DNA from: Acidobacteriota bacterium
Lineage (GTDB): Bacteria; Acidobacteriota; Polarisedimenticolia; J045
Assembly: GCA_017994815.1 (NCBI GenBank)
Contig: JAGOJY010000026.1
Span: forward strand, 1 to 61,906
Direction of reading: 5' to 3'
DNA length: 61,906 bases
Shown: piece after piece, positions 17,159 to 28,136 of the stretch
Position numbering within the stretch: position 1 is the stretch's first letter
Layout of the letters: each line of letters opens with the position of its first letter
Notes under the pieces: model-generated
Seen by the model: the letters and a program-made list of their open reading frames with translations, nothing else
The model's database searches: none
Told to the model about the DNA's origin: nothing
Program-made: the position numbers and the translations under genes

Positions 17159-18220
17159 TCAGGCCAGGAGTTCGTCGAGGCGGGCGGCGGCGGCCTGGAA
17201 GCTGTCGGCGGGGCGGGGCGCACCGCGCGCCCCGGTGTAGCCGGCCAGCACCGCGGCCAGGCGACGGCCGCTGTGGGCCACGATCGACGGGTCCAGCGAG
17301 CCCCGGGCCAGCCGGCGCGCGATCTCGTCGCGCGCGCGGCGCGGGCCGTCGAGCCCGGCGCAGAACAGCGCGAGGTCGGCCCCCGCCTCGAGCGTGCGGC
17401 AGGCCAGCTCGCCGGGGGAGCCGAGCCGGGCCACCGCGCCCATCTCCAGGTCGTCCGAGACCACGACGCCGTCGTAGCCGACCCGCTCGCGCAGCCACTC
17501 CCCGAGCAGGCGCCGGCTGAACGTCGCGGGCAGCGGTTCGCGGCCGTCCACCTCGGGGTAGTGCGCGTGCGCCGTCATGACGAACGGCGCGAGCTCGCGC
17601 AGCTCGCGGTACGGCAGGACGTCGCGCTCCCACAGCTCGCGGGGTTTCGCCGGCGAGGTCGCCGGCGCGAGGTGGGTGTCCTGCGAGGCCGTCCCGAGGC
17701 CGGGGAAGTGCTTGAGACAGCCGGCGACGCCCGCGCGGCGGAGGCCGCGCAGCACGGCGCCGGCCTGTTCGGCGACCTGCCGCGGGTCGAGCCCGAACGA
17801 GCGCGGGCCGATCGCGTTCTCCCCCTCGCCGGCGTCGAGGTCCACGACCGGGGCGAAATCGACGTCGAAGCCGAGCGCCGCGAGCGCCGCGCCGATCCCG
17901 GCCCAGACGTCCTCCAGCCGCTCCTCGCCCCACGCGGCCTGCTCGCGCGCGTGGGGCAGGCGCGAGAAGGCGGCGTGCAGCGGCCCGAGGCGGTTCACGC
18001 GTCCGCCTTCCTGGTCGAGGAACACGAGCAACGGGTCGCCGCAGGTCTCCCGCGCGCCCGCGATCAGCTCGCGGACCTGCGCGGCGCTGCGGATGTTGCG
18101 CGAGAAGAGGATCAGGCCGGCCGGGACCAGCTCGCCGAGCGCGCGACCCGTCTCGGCGGTGATCTCGGGGCCGGGCAGTCCGCCGACCAGGAGCTTCGCG
18201 GCGATGCGTCCTTCGTCCAT
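17159..18220 (-). CDS. nagZ: Beta-N-acetylhexosaminidase, glycoside hydrolase family 3
   Basis: 353 residues, near the NagZ norm. It removes N-acetylglucosamine from muropeptides in peptidoglycan recycling. The NagZ signature KHFPGLGTASQDTH is seen at 170-183, including the catalytic Asp-His pair D181/H183, and the nucleophile is D256 in VVVSDDLEM. FLDQEGGRVNRL is the GH3 substrate loop. No signal peptide, as for cytoplasmic NagZ. The ATG at 18220 is chosen because family homology begins there; the frame is open 28 codons further upstream. Confidence 0.93.
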   Translation of the reverse strand: MDEGRIAAKLLVGGLPGPEITAETGRALGELVPAGLILFSRNIRSAAQVRELIAGARETCGDPLLVFLDQEGGRVNRLGPLHAAFSRLPHAREQAAWGEERLEDVWAGIGAALAALGFDVDFAPVVDLDAGEGENAIGPRSFGLDPRQVAEQAGAVLRGLRRAGVAGCLKHFPGLGTASQDTHLAPATSPAKPRELWERDVLPYRELRELAPFVMTAHAHYPEVDGREPLPATFSRRLLGEWLRERVGYDGVVVSDDLEMGAVARLGSPGELACRTLEAGADLALFCAGLDGPRRARDEIARRLARGSLDPSIVAHSGRRLAAVLAGYTGARGAPRPADSFQAAAARLDELLA

Positions 18221-18477
18221 GGCGCGATTTTCCAACGGGCAACTCCGATCTTCACGCCCCGGGCGCGAACGCGGCGAGCCCGCGGGATACGAAATTGAAA
18301 CCAACTGGACGGCTTCCAGACAAACTGCGCGCGTTCAGCGACTTTCGCGAGCGGACGCGCGCTTTCGCGCGGTCCGCGGCACGAAAAGTGAAACAAAACC
18401 GTTTGCCGGCCCATTCCAAGGAAGGTTATATTCCGCGCCGCTTCAACGCCTTGGGGCCAGGAGACGAGGGAAAGCCA
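18221..18477. other. Divergent regulatory region between nagZ and the M23 gene
   Basis: 257 bases, locally richer in A+T than the surroundings. A hairpin of 11 bp with one bulge spans 18351-18377 (GCGGACGCGCG against CGCGCGGTCCGC, loop CTTT). A promoter for the M23 gene is likely: TTGCCG at 18403-18408, 18-base spacer, TATATT at 18427-18432. Short A-rich strings (ATTGAAACC, GTGAAACAAAACC) flank the hairpin. As both genes point away, the hairpin is unlikely to be a terminator and may be an operator. Confidence 0.5.
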
Positions 18478-19377
18478 ATGTGGTTCCGCCGCCACTTCAC
18501 GATCATGGTGCTACCGGATGCCCACCTCCGGCTGCGCCGGATCCACCTGCGCGGCGCGCACATGGTGTGGGCGCTGGCCGTGGCCGGGTTCGTCCTCGGC
18601 CTGGCGCTCGCGACGCCGCTCATGGGGTTGTGGGTCCGCGGGCTGTCCCGCGAGTTGGGACAGGTCCGGCAGGAGCGCGACCGGCTGGTCGAGCGCTCGG
18701 CCGAGGTCGAGACCACGATTGCCGACCTGCGGCAGAAGCTGGACGCCTTCGAGAGGCGCACGCAGAAGCTGGCCCTCATGGCCGGGCTCGAGCTGCCGGC
18801 GATCCAGGGTTCCGGCGCGGGCCAGGGCGGCGGGATCGAGAACGTCCCGCCCGGCGCGCGGACCGACCTGCTCAAGGGCGAGGCCGAAGACCTGGTGGAT
18901 CGGGGGGCGCTTTTGGCCAGCCGGATGGACAGCGTCGAGCAGGCGATTGACGCGCAGTCGGAACGGCTCGCCCGCGTGCCCGCCCTCCTCCCGGTCCCCG
19001 GGCTGATCGGCGCCGGATACGGCTGGCGGCGCGACCCGTTCACCGGCCTGCGCCAGTTCCACCGCGGGCTCGACATCTCCTCGCCGCGCAACACGCCGGT
19101 GCTCGCGCCCGCCGACGGCATCGTCCTGCAGGCCGAGCGTACATCCGGGTACGGCAACTGCCTGACCGTGAGCCACGGCGACGGCCTGGTCACCCGCTAC
19201 GGGCACCTGCAGGCGTTCAAGGTGCGGCCCGGGACGCGGGTGCGCCGTGGCGACGTGCTCGGCTTCGTCGGCAGCACCGGGCGTTCGACCGCCCCGCACC
19301 TGCACTACGAGATCCTCTCGGGCGGCCGGCAGGTCGACCCGATGAGCTACGTCGTCGAGGACGTCTCGTACTGGTAG
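18478..19377 (+). CDS. Membrane-anchored M23 peptidase
   Basis: 299 residues. A short cytoplasmic N-terminus, one membrane helix (about 29-53), a coiled coil (about 57-100), a Gly-rich linker, then an M23/LytM domain (about 185-290). The zinc ligands and catalytic His are visible in HRGLDIS, YGHL and HLHYEI, so it is probably an active peptidoglycan endopeptidase rather than an EnvC-like activator. The protein starts MWFRRHFTIM; this ATG follows GAGGGA. Its neighbour nagZ also acts on cell wall. SecA starts 100 bases downstream. Confidence 0.9.
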   Translation: MWFRRHFTIMVLPDAHLRLRRIHLRGAHMVWALAVAGFVLGLALATPLMGLWVRGLSRELGQVRQERDRLVERSAEVETTIADLRQKLDAFERRTQKLALMAGLELPAIQGSGAGQGGGIENVPPGARTDLLKGEAEDLVDRGALLASRMDSVEQAIDAQSERLARVPALLPVPGLIGAGYGWRRDPFTGLRQFHRGLDISSPRNTPVLAPADGIVLQAERTSGYGNCLTVSHGDGLVTRYGHLQAFKVRPGTRVRRGDVLGFVGSTGRSTAPHLHYEILSGGRQVDPMSYVVEDVSYW

Positions 19378-19477
19378 ATTGGCCGTTCCCCGGCAAGGGC
19401 GATAGCATCCCGGGGGGCCTGTGGCCCGCGCTCGGCGCGGGGCGCCTTTCGGTGAACACGCCGGGGAAACGGATCGG

Positions 19478-22212
<2,735 letters not shown>

Positions 22213-22213
<1 letters not shown>

Positions 22214-22241
22214 TATCCCCACCGGGGGCGAAGCGGGGTAC
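22213..22241 (+). terminator. Possible terminator hairpin after secA
   Basis: GTA-T-CCCC pairs with GGGGTAC across an inner GC-rich loop, starting at the last base of the secA stop codon. It is followed by TTACTCCC, not a T run. The next gene has its own -10-like box, so a transcript end here is plausible. Confidence 0.35.
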
Positions 22242-22261
22242 TTACTCCCGGCCCGGCGGCG

Positions 22262-22267
22262 CATAAT
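22262..22267 (+). promoter_or_regulatory. Putative -10 box of the AttEFGH-like operon
   Basis: CATAAT (5 of 6 to consensus) is followed by CCGGCGCC and then the GTG start at 22276. The 8-base gap leaves no room for a Shine-Dalgarno and would put the transcription start at the GTG. No -35 is evident. Confidence 0.5.
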
Positions 22268-22275
22268 CCGGCGCC

Positions 22276-23106
22276 GTGCGCACGCTCCTCTTCGGATTCG
22301 CGCTGCTCGCCGGTCCCGTCGCGCTCGCGGCCGACCTGCCCGGCGTGCTCGTCTCGCGCCAGCTCGCCGAGGCCCGTGGGCTCGCCCCCGGCGACGAGAT
22401 CGCGCTCTCGGCCGACCCGGCGGGGGCCGGCGCCCGGCGCTTCCGCATCGTCGCCGTGTACGAGCCGACGCCCGACCCGATGCAGCTCACCGCCGAACGG
22501 CACGAGCTGCGGCTGCACCTGCCCGACATGCTGGCGCTGCTCGGGCGCGACGACCCGCAGGGCCGCGAGACCGTCGATGCGATCAACATCCGCCTCGCCG
22601 ACCCGGCGACGGCGGATGAGGTGGCGCGCGAGATCGAGCAACGGCTGCCGGACATCACCGTCGAGTCGGCCACGCGCCCGCGCCCGGGCGACCCGTTCGC
22701 CGTCCTCGACCGCTTCCACCTCGCGATTGCGATCGTCACGCTCCTCGGTAGCAGCGCGTTCCTGCTCGCGCTGATGGTGATGCGGGCCGAGGAGAGGCGC
22801 GAGATCGTCGGCATCCTGAGGCTGATCGGGCTGACCCGCGGGCGGATCCTGCTCGAGGTCGTGGTCGAGGGGGCGATCATCGCGGCCGCGGGCGCCCTGT
22901 TCGGGGTGCTGCTCGCGCTGGGCCTGCAGCAGGCGGCGAACGCGTTTTTCCAGTGGTACTACGACACCCCGCTGGTCTTCGTCCGCATCAGCGCCGGGAT
23001 CGCGGCGCGCTCGATCGCGCTGGCGCTGCCGCTCGGCATCGTGGCCGGCGTCGTCGCCTCGTGGGCGCTCCTGCGCCGCGAGATCACGCAGCTGGTGCGC
23101 CGGTGA
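22276..23106 (+). CDS. FtsX-like ABC permease, short form with signal peptide
   Basis: 276 residues. MacB/FtsX permeases normally have one N-terminal helix, a large extracytoplasmic domain and three C-terminal helices. Here the N-terminus is a signal-peptide-like segment (LLFGFALLAGPVALAA), then an extracytoplasmic domain (about 22-148), then three helices near 150-172, 195-219 and 242-266. The MRAEERREIVGILRLIGLTR loop between helices is typical of FtsX permeases. It probably pairs with the next gene as the AttF/AttG pair do. GTG start, overlapping the next gene by 4 bases (GTGA). Confidence 0.8.
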   Translation: MRTLLFGFALLAGPVALAADLPGVLVSRQLAEARGLAPGDEIALSADPAGAGARRFRIVAVYEPTPDPMQLTAERHELRLHLPDMLALLGRDDPQGRETVDAINIRLADPATADEVAREIEQRLPDITVESATRPRPGDPFAVLDRFHLAIAIVTLLGSSAFLLALMVMRAEERREIVGILRLIGLTRGRILLEVVVEGAIIAAAGALFGVLLALGLQQAANAFFQWYYDTPLVFVRISAGIAARSIALALPLGIVAGVVASWALLRREITQLVRR

Positions 23107-24311
23107 GGGTCGCCGCGTTCGCGTTGCGGCAGATGGCGCGCCAGCCGGCGCGCTCGGTGCTCGGCATCGCCGCGCTGGCGATCATCGGCGCCCTGCTGTT
23201 CGACATGCTGCTCCTCTCCCGCGGGCTGGTCCTGTCGTTCGGCGACCTCTTGCGCGCGACCGGCTTCACGGTCCGCGTCACCGCGACCGAGGCGCTGCCG
23301 AGCGCGGGGCCGCCGCTGCGCGGTGCGGAAGCGGCGCTGCGCGAGGTCGAGGCGCTCGGCGAAGTCGAGCAGGCGCTGGCGCTGCGCTTCGGCCAGGCTC
23401 GCGCGCGGGTCGGGGAGCGCCAGCAGGAGCTGTCGCTGGTCGGGTCGAGCGCGGCGGGCGGCGGCTCGTGGACCGTGATCGCCGGCAGCGACCTCCCCGC
23501 GACGGCCGAAGCCGCGGGCGCGCCGCCGCCGGTGGTGATCAACGAGGCGCTGGCGCGGGACCTCGGCGCCGGGCCGGGCGACCGGGTCCGCCTGCGGGGA
23601 GCCTGCTCGTCGCAGGGCGTGCTGCTGCCGCCGATCGAGACCCGCGTCGTCGGCGTGGCGCAATTCCGTTTCGACGCCGCCGGCGACCGCAGCGCGGCCA
23701 CGACGCTGGGCGGCTTCACCGCACTGTGCCCGGACCAGCGGCCGGACGAGGCCGACCTGCTCTTGGCCCGGCCGGCCCCGGGGATCACCGCCGAGGCGGC
23801 CGCCGCGGCGATCCGCCGCGCGCTGCCCGGACTGCACGCGTTCTCCAACGCGCAGTTCCTCGCGCGCTTCGAGCGGACCGACTTCTCCTACTTCCGCCAG
23901 ATCTCGTTCGTCCTGTCCTCGATCACGGCGTTCTTCGCCGGCCTGTTGGTGACCACGCTGCTCACGGTCTCGGTCAACCAGCGCTACGGCGAGATCGCCG
24001 CGCTGCGCGCGATCGGCCTGACGCGTCGCCGGGTCGCGGGCGAGCTGGCCTGGGAGTCGGCGCTGTTCGTGCTGGCCGGCGGGGCGCTCTCGCTCCCGCT
24101 CGGCTGGGGCCTGGCGCTGGTTCTCGATTCCATCTTGCGCGGGGTCCCCGGCCTGCCCGTGGCGCTGCACTTCTTCGTGTTCGAGCCGCGCAGCCTCGTC
24201 GCGCACGCCGCGCTCCTCGGCGGCGCCGCGGCGCTGGCCGCGCTGTGGCCGGTGTGGCTGGTGGCGCGCCTGCCGATCGCGGCGACGCTGCGCGAGGAGA
24301 CGGTCGGATGA
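23103..24311 (+). CDS. FtsX-like ABC permease, second subunit
   Basis: 402 residues with the full permease layout: an N-terminal helix (SVLGIAALAIIGALLFDMLL), an extracytoplasmic domain (about 45-255) and three C-terminal helices. The cytoplasmic loop NQRYGEIAALRAIGLTRRRV is family-typical. GTG start overlaps the previous stop; the stop overlaps the ATPase start (ATGA). Together the four genes match the AttE-F-G-H type of system, whose cargo is not established. Confidence 0.85.
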   Translation: MRVAAFALRQMARQPARSVLGIAALAIIGALLFDMLLLSRGLVLSFGDLLRATGFTVRVTATEALPSAGPPLRGAEAALREVEALGEVEQALALRFGQARARVGERQQELSLVGSSAAGGGSWTVIAGSDLPATAEAAGAPPPVVINEALARDLGAGPGDRVRLRGACSSQGVLLPPIETRVVGVAQFRFDAAGDRSAATTLGGFTALCPDQRPDEADLLLARPAPGITAEAAAAAIRRALPGLHAFSNAQFLARFERTDFSYFRQISFVLSSITAFFAGLLVTTLLTVSVNQRYGEIAALRAIGLTRRRVAGELAWESALFVLAGGALSLPLGWGLALVLDSILRGVPGLPVALHFFVFEPRSLVAHAALLGGAAALAALWPVWLVARLPIAATLREETVG

Positions 24312-25003
24312 GCCCGCCGACGATCGAAACGCGCGGCCTGTCGCGCGTGTACCGGATGCCCGCCGGGCCCGTCGTCGCCGTCGATGCCGTGGACCTCACG
24401 GTCGGCGCCGGCGAGTACGTGGCGGTCAGCGGCCCCTCGGGCTGCGGCAAGTCAACGCTCCTGCACCTCTTGGGCTGCGTCGAGACCCCCAGCGCGGGGA
24501 CCCTCCTGCTCGACGGGCGCGAGGTCGCCGGGTTGCCCGACGCCGAGCGCAGCCGCCTGCGCCTGACGCGGATCGGCTTCGTGTTCCAGCGCTTCTTCCT
24601 GCTGCCGATGTTGAGCGCACGCGAGAACGTCGAGCTGCCGCAGGCCGAGGCCGGCGTCGCGCGCGCCGAGCGCCGACACCGCGCGCAGGAGCTGCTCTCG
24701 TACGTGGGGCTCGCCCAGCGCGCGGACCACCGTCCGGCGCAGCTCTCGGGCGGCGAGATGCAGCGCGTCGCGATCGCGCGCGCGCTGGCGAACCGGCCGC
24801 GGCTGCTCCTGGCGGACGAGCCGACGGGCGAGCTGGACGACCGCACCGGCGAGCAGATCGCGGCGCTGCTCGACCGCGTGCACGCCGACGGGACGACGCT
24901 GATCGTGGTCACGCACAACGCGGCGCTCGCGGCCCGCGCCGCGCGGCGGCTGACGATGCGCAGCGGCCGCATTGTCGAGGAGGAGGGCACCCGCGTGGGA
25001 TGA
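24308..25003 (+). CDS. ABC transporter ATPase of the AttEFGH-like system
   Basis: 231 residues, the LolD/MacB ATPase type. Walker [10 protein letters not shown], signature [15 protein letters not shown] and Walker [13 protein letters not shown] are all intact, followed by the H-loop VVTHN. It should energise the two permeases before it. Coupled by 4-base overlaps on both sides. Confidence 0.93.
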   Translation: MSPPTIETRGLSRVYRMPAGPVVAVDAVDLTVGAGEYVAVSGPSGCGKSTLLHLLGCVETPSAGTLLLDGREVAGLPDAERSRLRLTRIGFVFQRFFLLPMLSARENVELPQAEAGVARAERRHRAQELLSYVGLAQRADHRPAQLSGGEMQRVAIARALANRPRLLLADEPTGELDDRTGEQIAALLDRVHADGTTLIVVTHNAALAARAARRLTMRSGRIVEEEGTRVG

Positions 25004-26409
25004 CGCTGCTGCTCGCGCTGCGCTCGCTCCTCGGCCGGCCGGTGCGCAACGCCGTGCTCGCCGGCGCGTTCGGCTTCGGCGTGGGCGTCATGGCCGCGCT
25101 GCTCGGCGTCGGCGAGGTGATCCTGCAGCAGGCGCGCGCCCCGGCGCTGGCCGGCGGGGGCGATCTGCTCGCGCTCGGGCGCAGCGGCAGCGTGGCGAAC
25201 GCGCGCTACCTCGCGGCGCGCGTCCTCGGCGCGCCGCCGCTGGCCGGGCGCGTCGAGGCCGTTTCGCCGCAGCTCCGGCGCACGCTGTACGTCGTCGGCG
25301 GGGGACACGCCACGCAGGCTGCCGCGCGTGGCGGGATCCCGGGGCTCGAGCACGCGGTCGGCGATCCCGAGGTGGCGGCGATCGCCGGGTGGCGCGACGC
25401 GCCGGCGGACGCCGCGTGGTCGCGCGCCGAACTGCCCGACCTGTTGCGCGCGATGGACCGCTTCCACGAACCGCCGCGCGGGACGCCGTGGGACGGCTCG
25501 TGGGCGGAGTGGCTGTACTTCAACGGCCGTGCGGGGGACGCCCGCTTCTACCTCAGCTTCATCGCGGGTGCGCCCGGCGCCGACGGCGACCACCCGGCCG
25601 GCGTCCGCCTGCAGCTCGAGCGCGGCGGGCGGACCGAGAACTTCTCCGCCGCCGGGCGCGTCGCCGCGGCGGACCTGCTCGCGCACGCCCCGGACCTCGA
25701 CTTTCCCGGCGGCTCCGTGCGGTTGGAGGGAGCGCGCTACGTCGTGCGGCTCGCGCTCCCGCGCGAGGGCGGTGGGGCAGGGATCGCGATCTCGGGGGAA
25801 CTCGTGGTGGATGCCGCGGCGGGGCGCTCGCTCCCGCCGCTGGTCCTGCGCGGTGCGCACGGTTGGGTCTCGGGATACGTCGTGCCGGTCCTCTCTGGTC
25901 CGCTCGACGGGGCGCTGCGCGTGCACGGCAGCGAGGTGTCGTTCGCGGGCGGGACCGGGTACCACGACCACAACTGGGGGCTGTGGCGCGGCGTGACCTG
26001 GCAGTGGGGCCAGGTCGCAGGCCCGGACCTCTCGATCGTCTGGGGGCGCGTGCGCCCGCCGCCCGCCGCCGCCGACCCCGCGCGCGTCCCCGGCGTCCTG
26101 CTCGCGGTCCCGGACCGCGGTGAGGCCCTGATCGCGGTCAACATCACGATCGAGGAATCCGACGATCCGCTCGCGGGTCGGCCCGCGAAGCTCGCCGTGT
26201 CCGCCACCTCGGCGCAACTCGACCTCCGGCTGGACGTCGATGTCCGGGCTGAGGTGCGGACATCCCTCTCCGGTTCACGCTGGTTCCCGGGCGGGCAGGA
26301 TGTGCAGTTCCTGCAACTCGAGGCGGACTACGCGGTCTCCGGCCGCGCGGCCGGACGCCGGGTGTCGTTCCGCGCCCGGGGCAGTGCCGAGACCTTCCAC
26401 GGACGGTAA
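25000..26409 (+). CDS. CrtC/AttH-like membrane-anchored protein
   Basis: 469 residues. An N-terminal helix (about 18-40) looks like a signal anchor. From about 140 onward the protein resembles the lipocalin-like CrtC (carotenoid 1,2-hydratase)/AttH family: WAEWLYFNG, an acidic strand region, and the family hallmark GYHDHNWG at 320-327, followed by a second beta domain. In AttEFGH-type operons such a protein is exported with an ABC transporter, and the order here is the same. Its ligand is unknown; a lipid or isoprenoid is a reasonable guess. The ATG overlaps the ATPase stop by 4 bases. No carotenoid genes are nearby. Confidence 0.8.
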   Translation: MTLLLALRSLLGRPVRNAVLAGAFGFGVGVMAALLGVGEVILQQARAPALAGGGDLLALGRSGSVANARYLAARVLGAPPLAGRVEAVSPQLRRTLYVVGGGHATQAAARGGIPGLEHAVGDPEVAAIAGWRDAPADAAWSRAELPDLLRAMDRFHEPPRGTPWDGSWAEWLYFNGRAGDARFYLSFIAGAPGADGDHPAGVRLQLERGGRTENFSAAGRVAAADLLAHAPDLDFPGGSVRLEGARYVVRLALPREGGGAGIAISGELVVDAAAGRSLPPLVLRGAHGWVSGYVVPVLSGPLDGALRVHGSEVSFAGGTGYHDHNWGLWRGVTWQWGQVAGPDLSIVWGRVRPPPAAADPARVPGVLLAVPDRGEALIAVNITIEESDDPLAGRPAKLAVSATSAQLDLRLDVDVRAEVRTSLSGSRWFPGGQDVQFLQLEADYAVSGRAAGRRVSFRARGSAETFHGR

Positions 26410-26454
26410 AGAGCCGCTGCGGATCTAACTGACTGGTCCATTGAAACTTTCGCC

Positions 26455-26483
26455 TTGCTTGTGGCCTGAGAACGGCGTATCCC
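26455..26483 (+). promoter_or_regulatory. Possible promoter of the secreted protein gene at 26543
   Basis: TTGCTT (26455-26460), 17-base spacer, TATCCC (26478-26483) in a 133-base gap that is locally less GC-rich. A second -35-like TTGAAA lies at 26441. The start at 26543 follows GGACCACGGG. Confidence 0.35.
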
Positions 26484-26542
26484 CATCACGCGACGCGTGT
26501 GTTGTCCGCGTCGCTGTTTCGGGGGAATGAAGGGACCACGGG

Positions 26543-28117
26543 ATGTTCCGGCGAATTTCGGTCATTCGTTCGCTGTTCGCGGCGGTGGTGCTCGTGGTCC
26601 CCGCGGTTCACTCCGCCTTACCGGGTTCCAGGTTTTCCCAGCCCGCCCCGCGCGACTACGACCCGGTCGTGCTCACCGGCTCGCAGCTGCCGGGCTTTCT
26701 CGGGCGAGCGATCGACGACCTGGCGGTGTTCCGCTTCGACCCCGCCACGTTGGCGTTCGTGCCGATCCCGTTCCAGGTCGACGAGCGCGTGAACCACGTC
26801 TTCAACCGGGACACGATCCTGGAGTTCACGCAGGACATGTACGACGTGTTCGGCGAGGACGACGGGCTGCTCGACGCCGGCGACGAAGTGGCGTTCATGT
26901 ACTCGGACGGGGGGCCGCGGGCGCAGGAGAGCGCCGACTGGCCGAGCTTGGCCGAGCCGCTGCGCTTCGAGATCCAGATCCTCGACCCGCGCCCGTCCGC
27001 CAACGTCCCGCCGCGCTGGGCGTACGTGTTCGTCGGCGACGGCTTGCCGCGCAGCGACACGGTGCTGGTGTCGTGGGCCGGGACGAACACCTCGACGATG
27101 ATGTCGGACCAGATGGAGCTGACGTTCTACGGCAACTGGCTCTTGACCCAGTTCCGGACCGTGGCCCCCTGCGGCACCGGCAACGATGTCATCGATCGGC
27201 TCAAGGGGCGCGCACGCACACTGGGCGACCGGCTGGAGGACGAGGAGGGCTGGGACGAAAACTCCGTGTACCTGGGCGGAAGGGTGGGGCCGATCCGCGC
27301 GATCCGCTACGTGCGCGGCGCCGAGAGCGGCGTCAACACGATTCACTACGACGTGATGTACCGGCGGTTCTGGACCCGGGTCTTCGACATCCGCGTGCAC
27401 CCGCTGCCCGAAGTCTGGTTCTACTTCGACCTGCTCCCGCGCGCGGGGACCGTCCTGTACACGAACCTCGTGCGCCAGGGGCTGACCGTGGACGGCGTTC
27501 CGGACCCGAACGTGCCGCAGGCGCTCCCGGAGTGGCTGATCGTCAAGACCCAGGTCGGAGGCTACGCGATGTTCCTGGACGCGCCGCAGGACCCGCGGGT
27601 CCAGGAGTACCGCTTCCACTACCGGGACGATGCGGGGTACGACGACGAGATCCCGACGAACCCCGGCTACACCGACCGGGACGATTCGGCGTACGGCAAC
27701 CACGGCTTCGGTTTGTGCGGCCTCAGCGACTGCAACGTCGACCCGATCCACGTTGCCGTGCGCGTCTACCCGTTCTGCGCCAGCGTCGGCGACGCGGCGC
27801 TGGGCGACGCGTACCAGGAACTGCTGGAGTACCCGCTCCAGTCCTCGGGCACGCCGCAGTACCCGCAGCTGAGCCCGGTCCGCGACCTGGCCCTGCAGCG
27901 CGACGCCCGCGACGTCGTTCTCGCGTGGAGCGCGGTGCCGGGCGCGCAAACCTACCGCGTGTACGCCGCTGCCGACGCGTCGCTGCCACCGTCGTCGTGG
28001 ACCCTGCTCGGCGAAACGGCGAACCCCCTTTACCGGGATCGCGAGGCGGGAGCGGACCCGTCGCCGCGTACGTACTCCGTCGTCGGCCTCGACGGGCACG
28101 GCGAGGGTGAGTGGTGA
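26543..28117 (+). CDS. Secreted protein of unknown function with C-terminal Fn3-like domain
   Basis: 524 residues. A signal peptide (about 1-25, ending HSALP) precedes a long domain not recognised. It is rich in aromatic and acidic residues (QVDERVNHVFNRD, then LPGFLGRAIDDLAVF). Three or four cysteines are present (APCGTG, LCGLSDC, YPFCAS), suggesting disulfides. Residues of about 440-524 fit a fibronectin type III domain (VVLAWSAVPGAQTYRVY). Location is probably periplasmic, surface or extracellular. Neighbours give no functional clue. Confidence 0.75.
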   Translation: MFRRISVIRSLFAAVVLVVPAVHSALPGSRFSQPAPRDYDPVVLTGSQLPGFLGRAIDDLAVFRFDPATLAFVPIPFQVDERVNHVFNRDTILEFTQDMYDVFGEDDGLLDAGDEVAFMYSDGGPRAQESADWPSLAEPLRFEIQILDPRPSANVPPRWAYVFVGDGLPRSDTVLVSWAGTNTSTMMSDQMELTFYGNWLLTQFRTVAPCGTGNDVIDRLKGRARTLGDRLEDEEGWDENSVYLGGRVGPIRAIRYVRGAESGVNTIHYDVMYRRFWTRVFDIRVHPLPEVWFYFDLLPRAGTVLYTNLVRQGLTVDGVPDPNVPQALPEWLIVKTQVGGYAMFLDAPQDPRVQEYRFHYRDDAGYDDEIPTNPGYTDRDDSAYGNHGFGLCGLSDCNVDPIHVAVRVYPFCASVGDAALGDAYQELLEYPLQSSGTPQYPQLSPVRDLALQRDARDVVLAWSAVPGAQTYRVYAAADASLPPSSWTLLGETANPLYRDREAGADPSPRTYSVVGLDGHGEGEW

Positions 28118-28136
28118 CCTCGCGGCGCGGCCCGGG

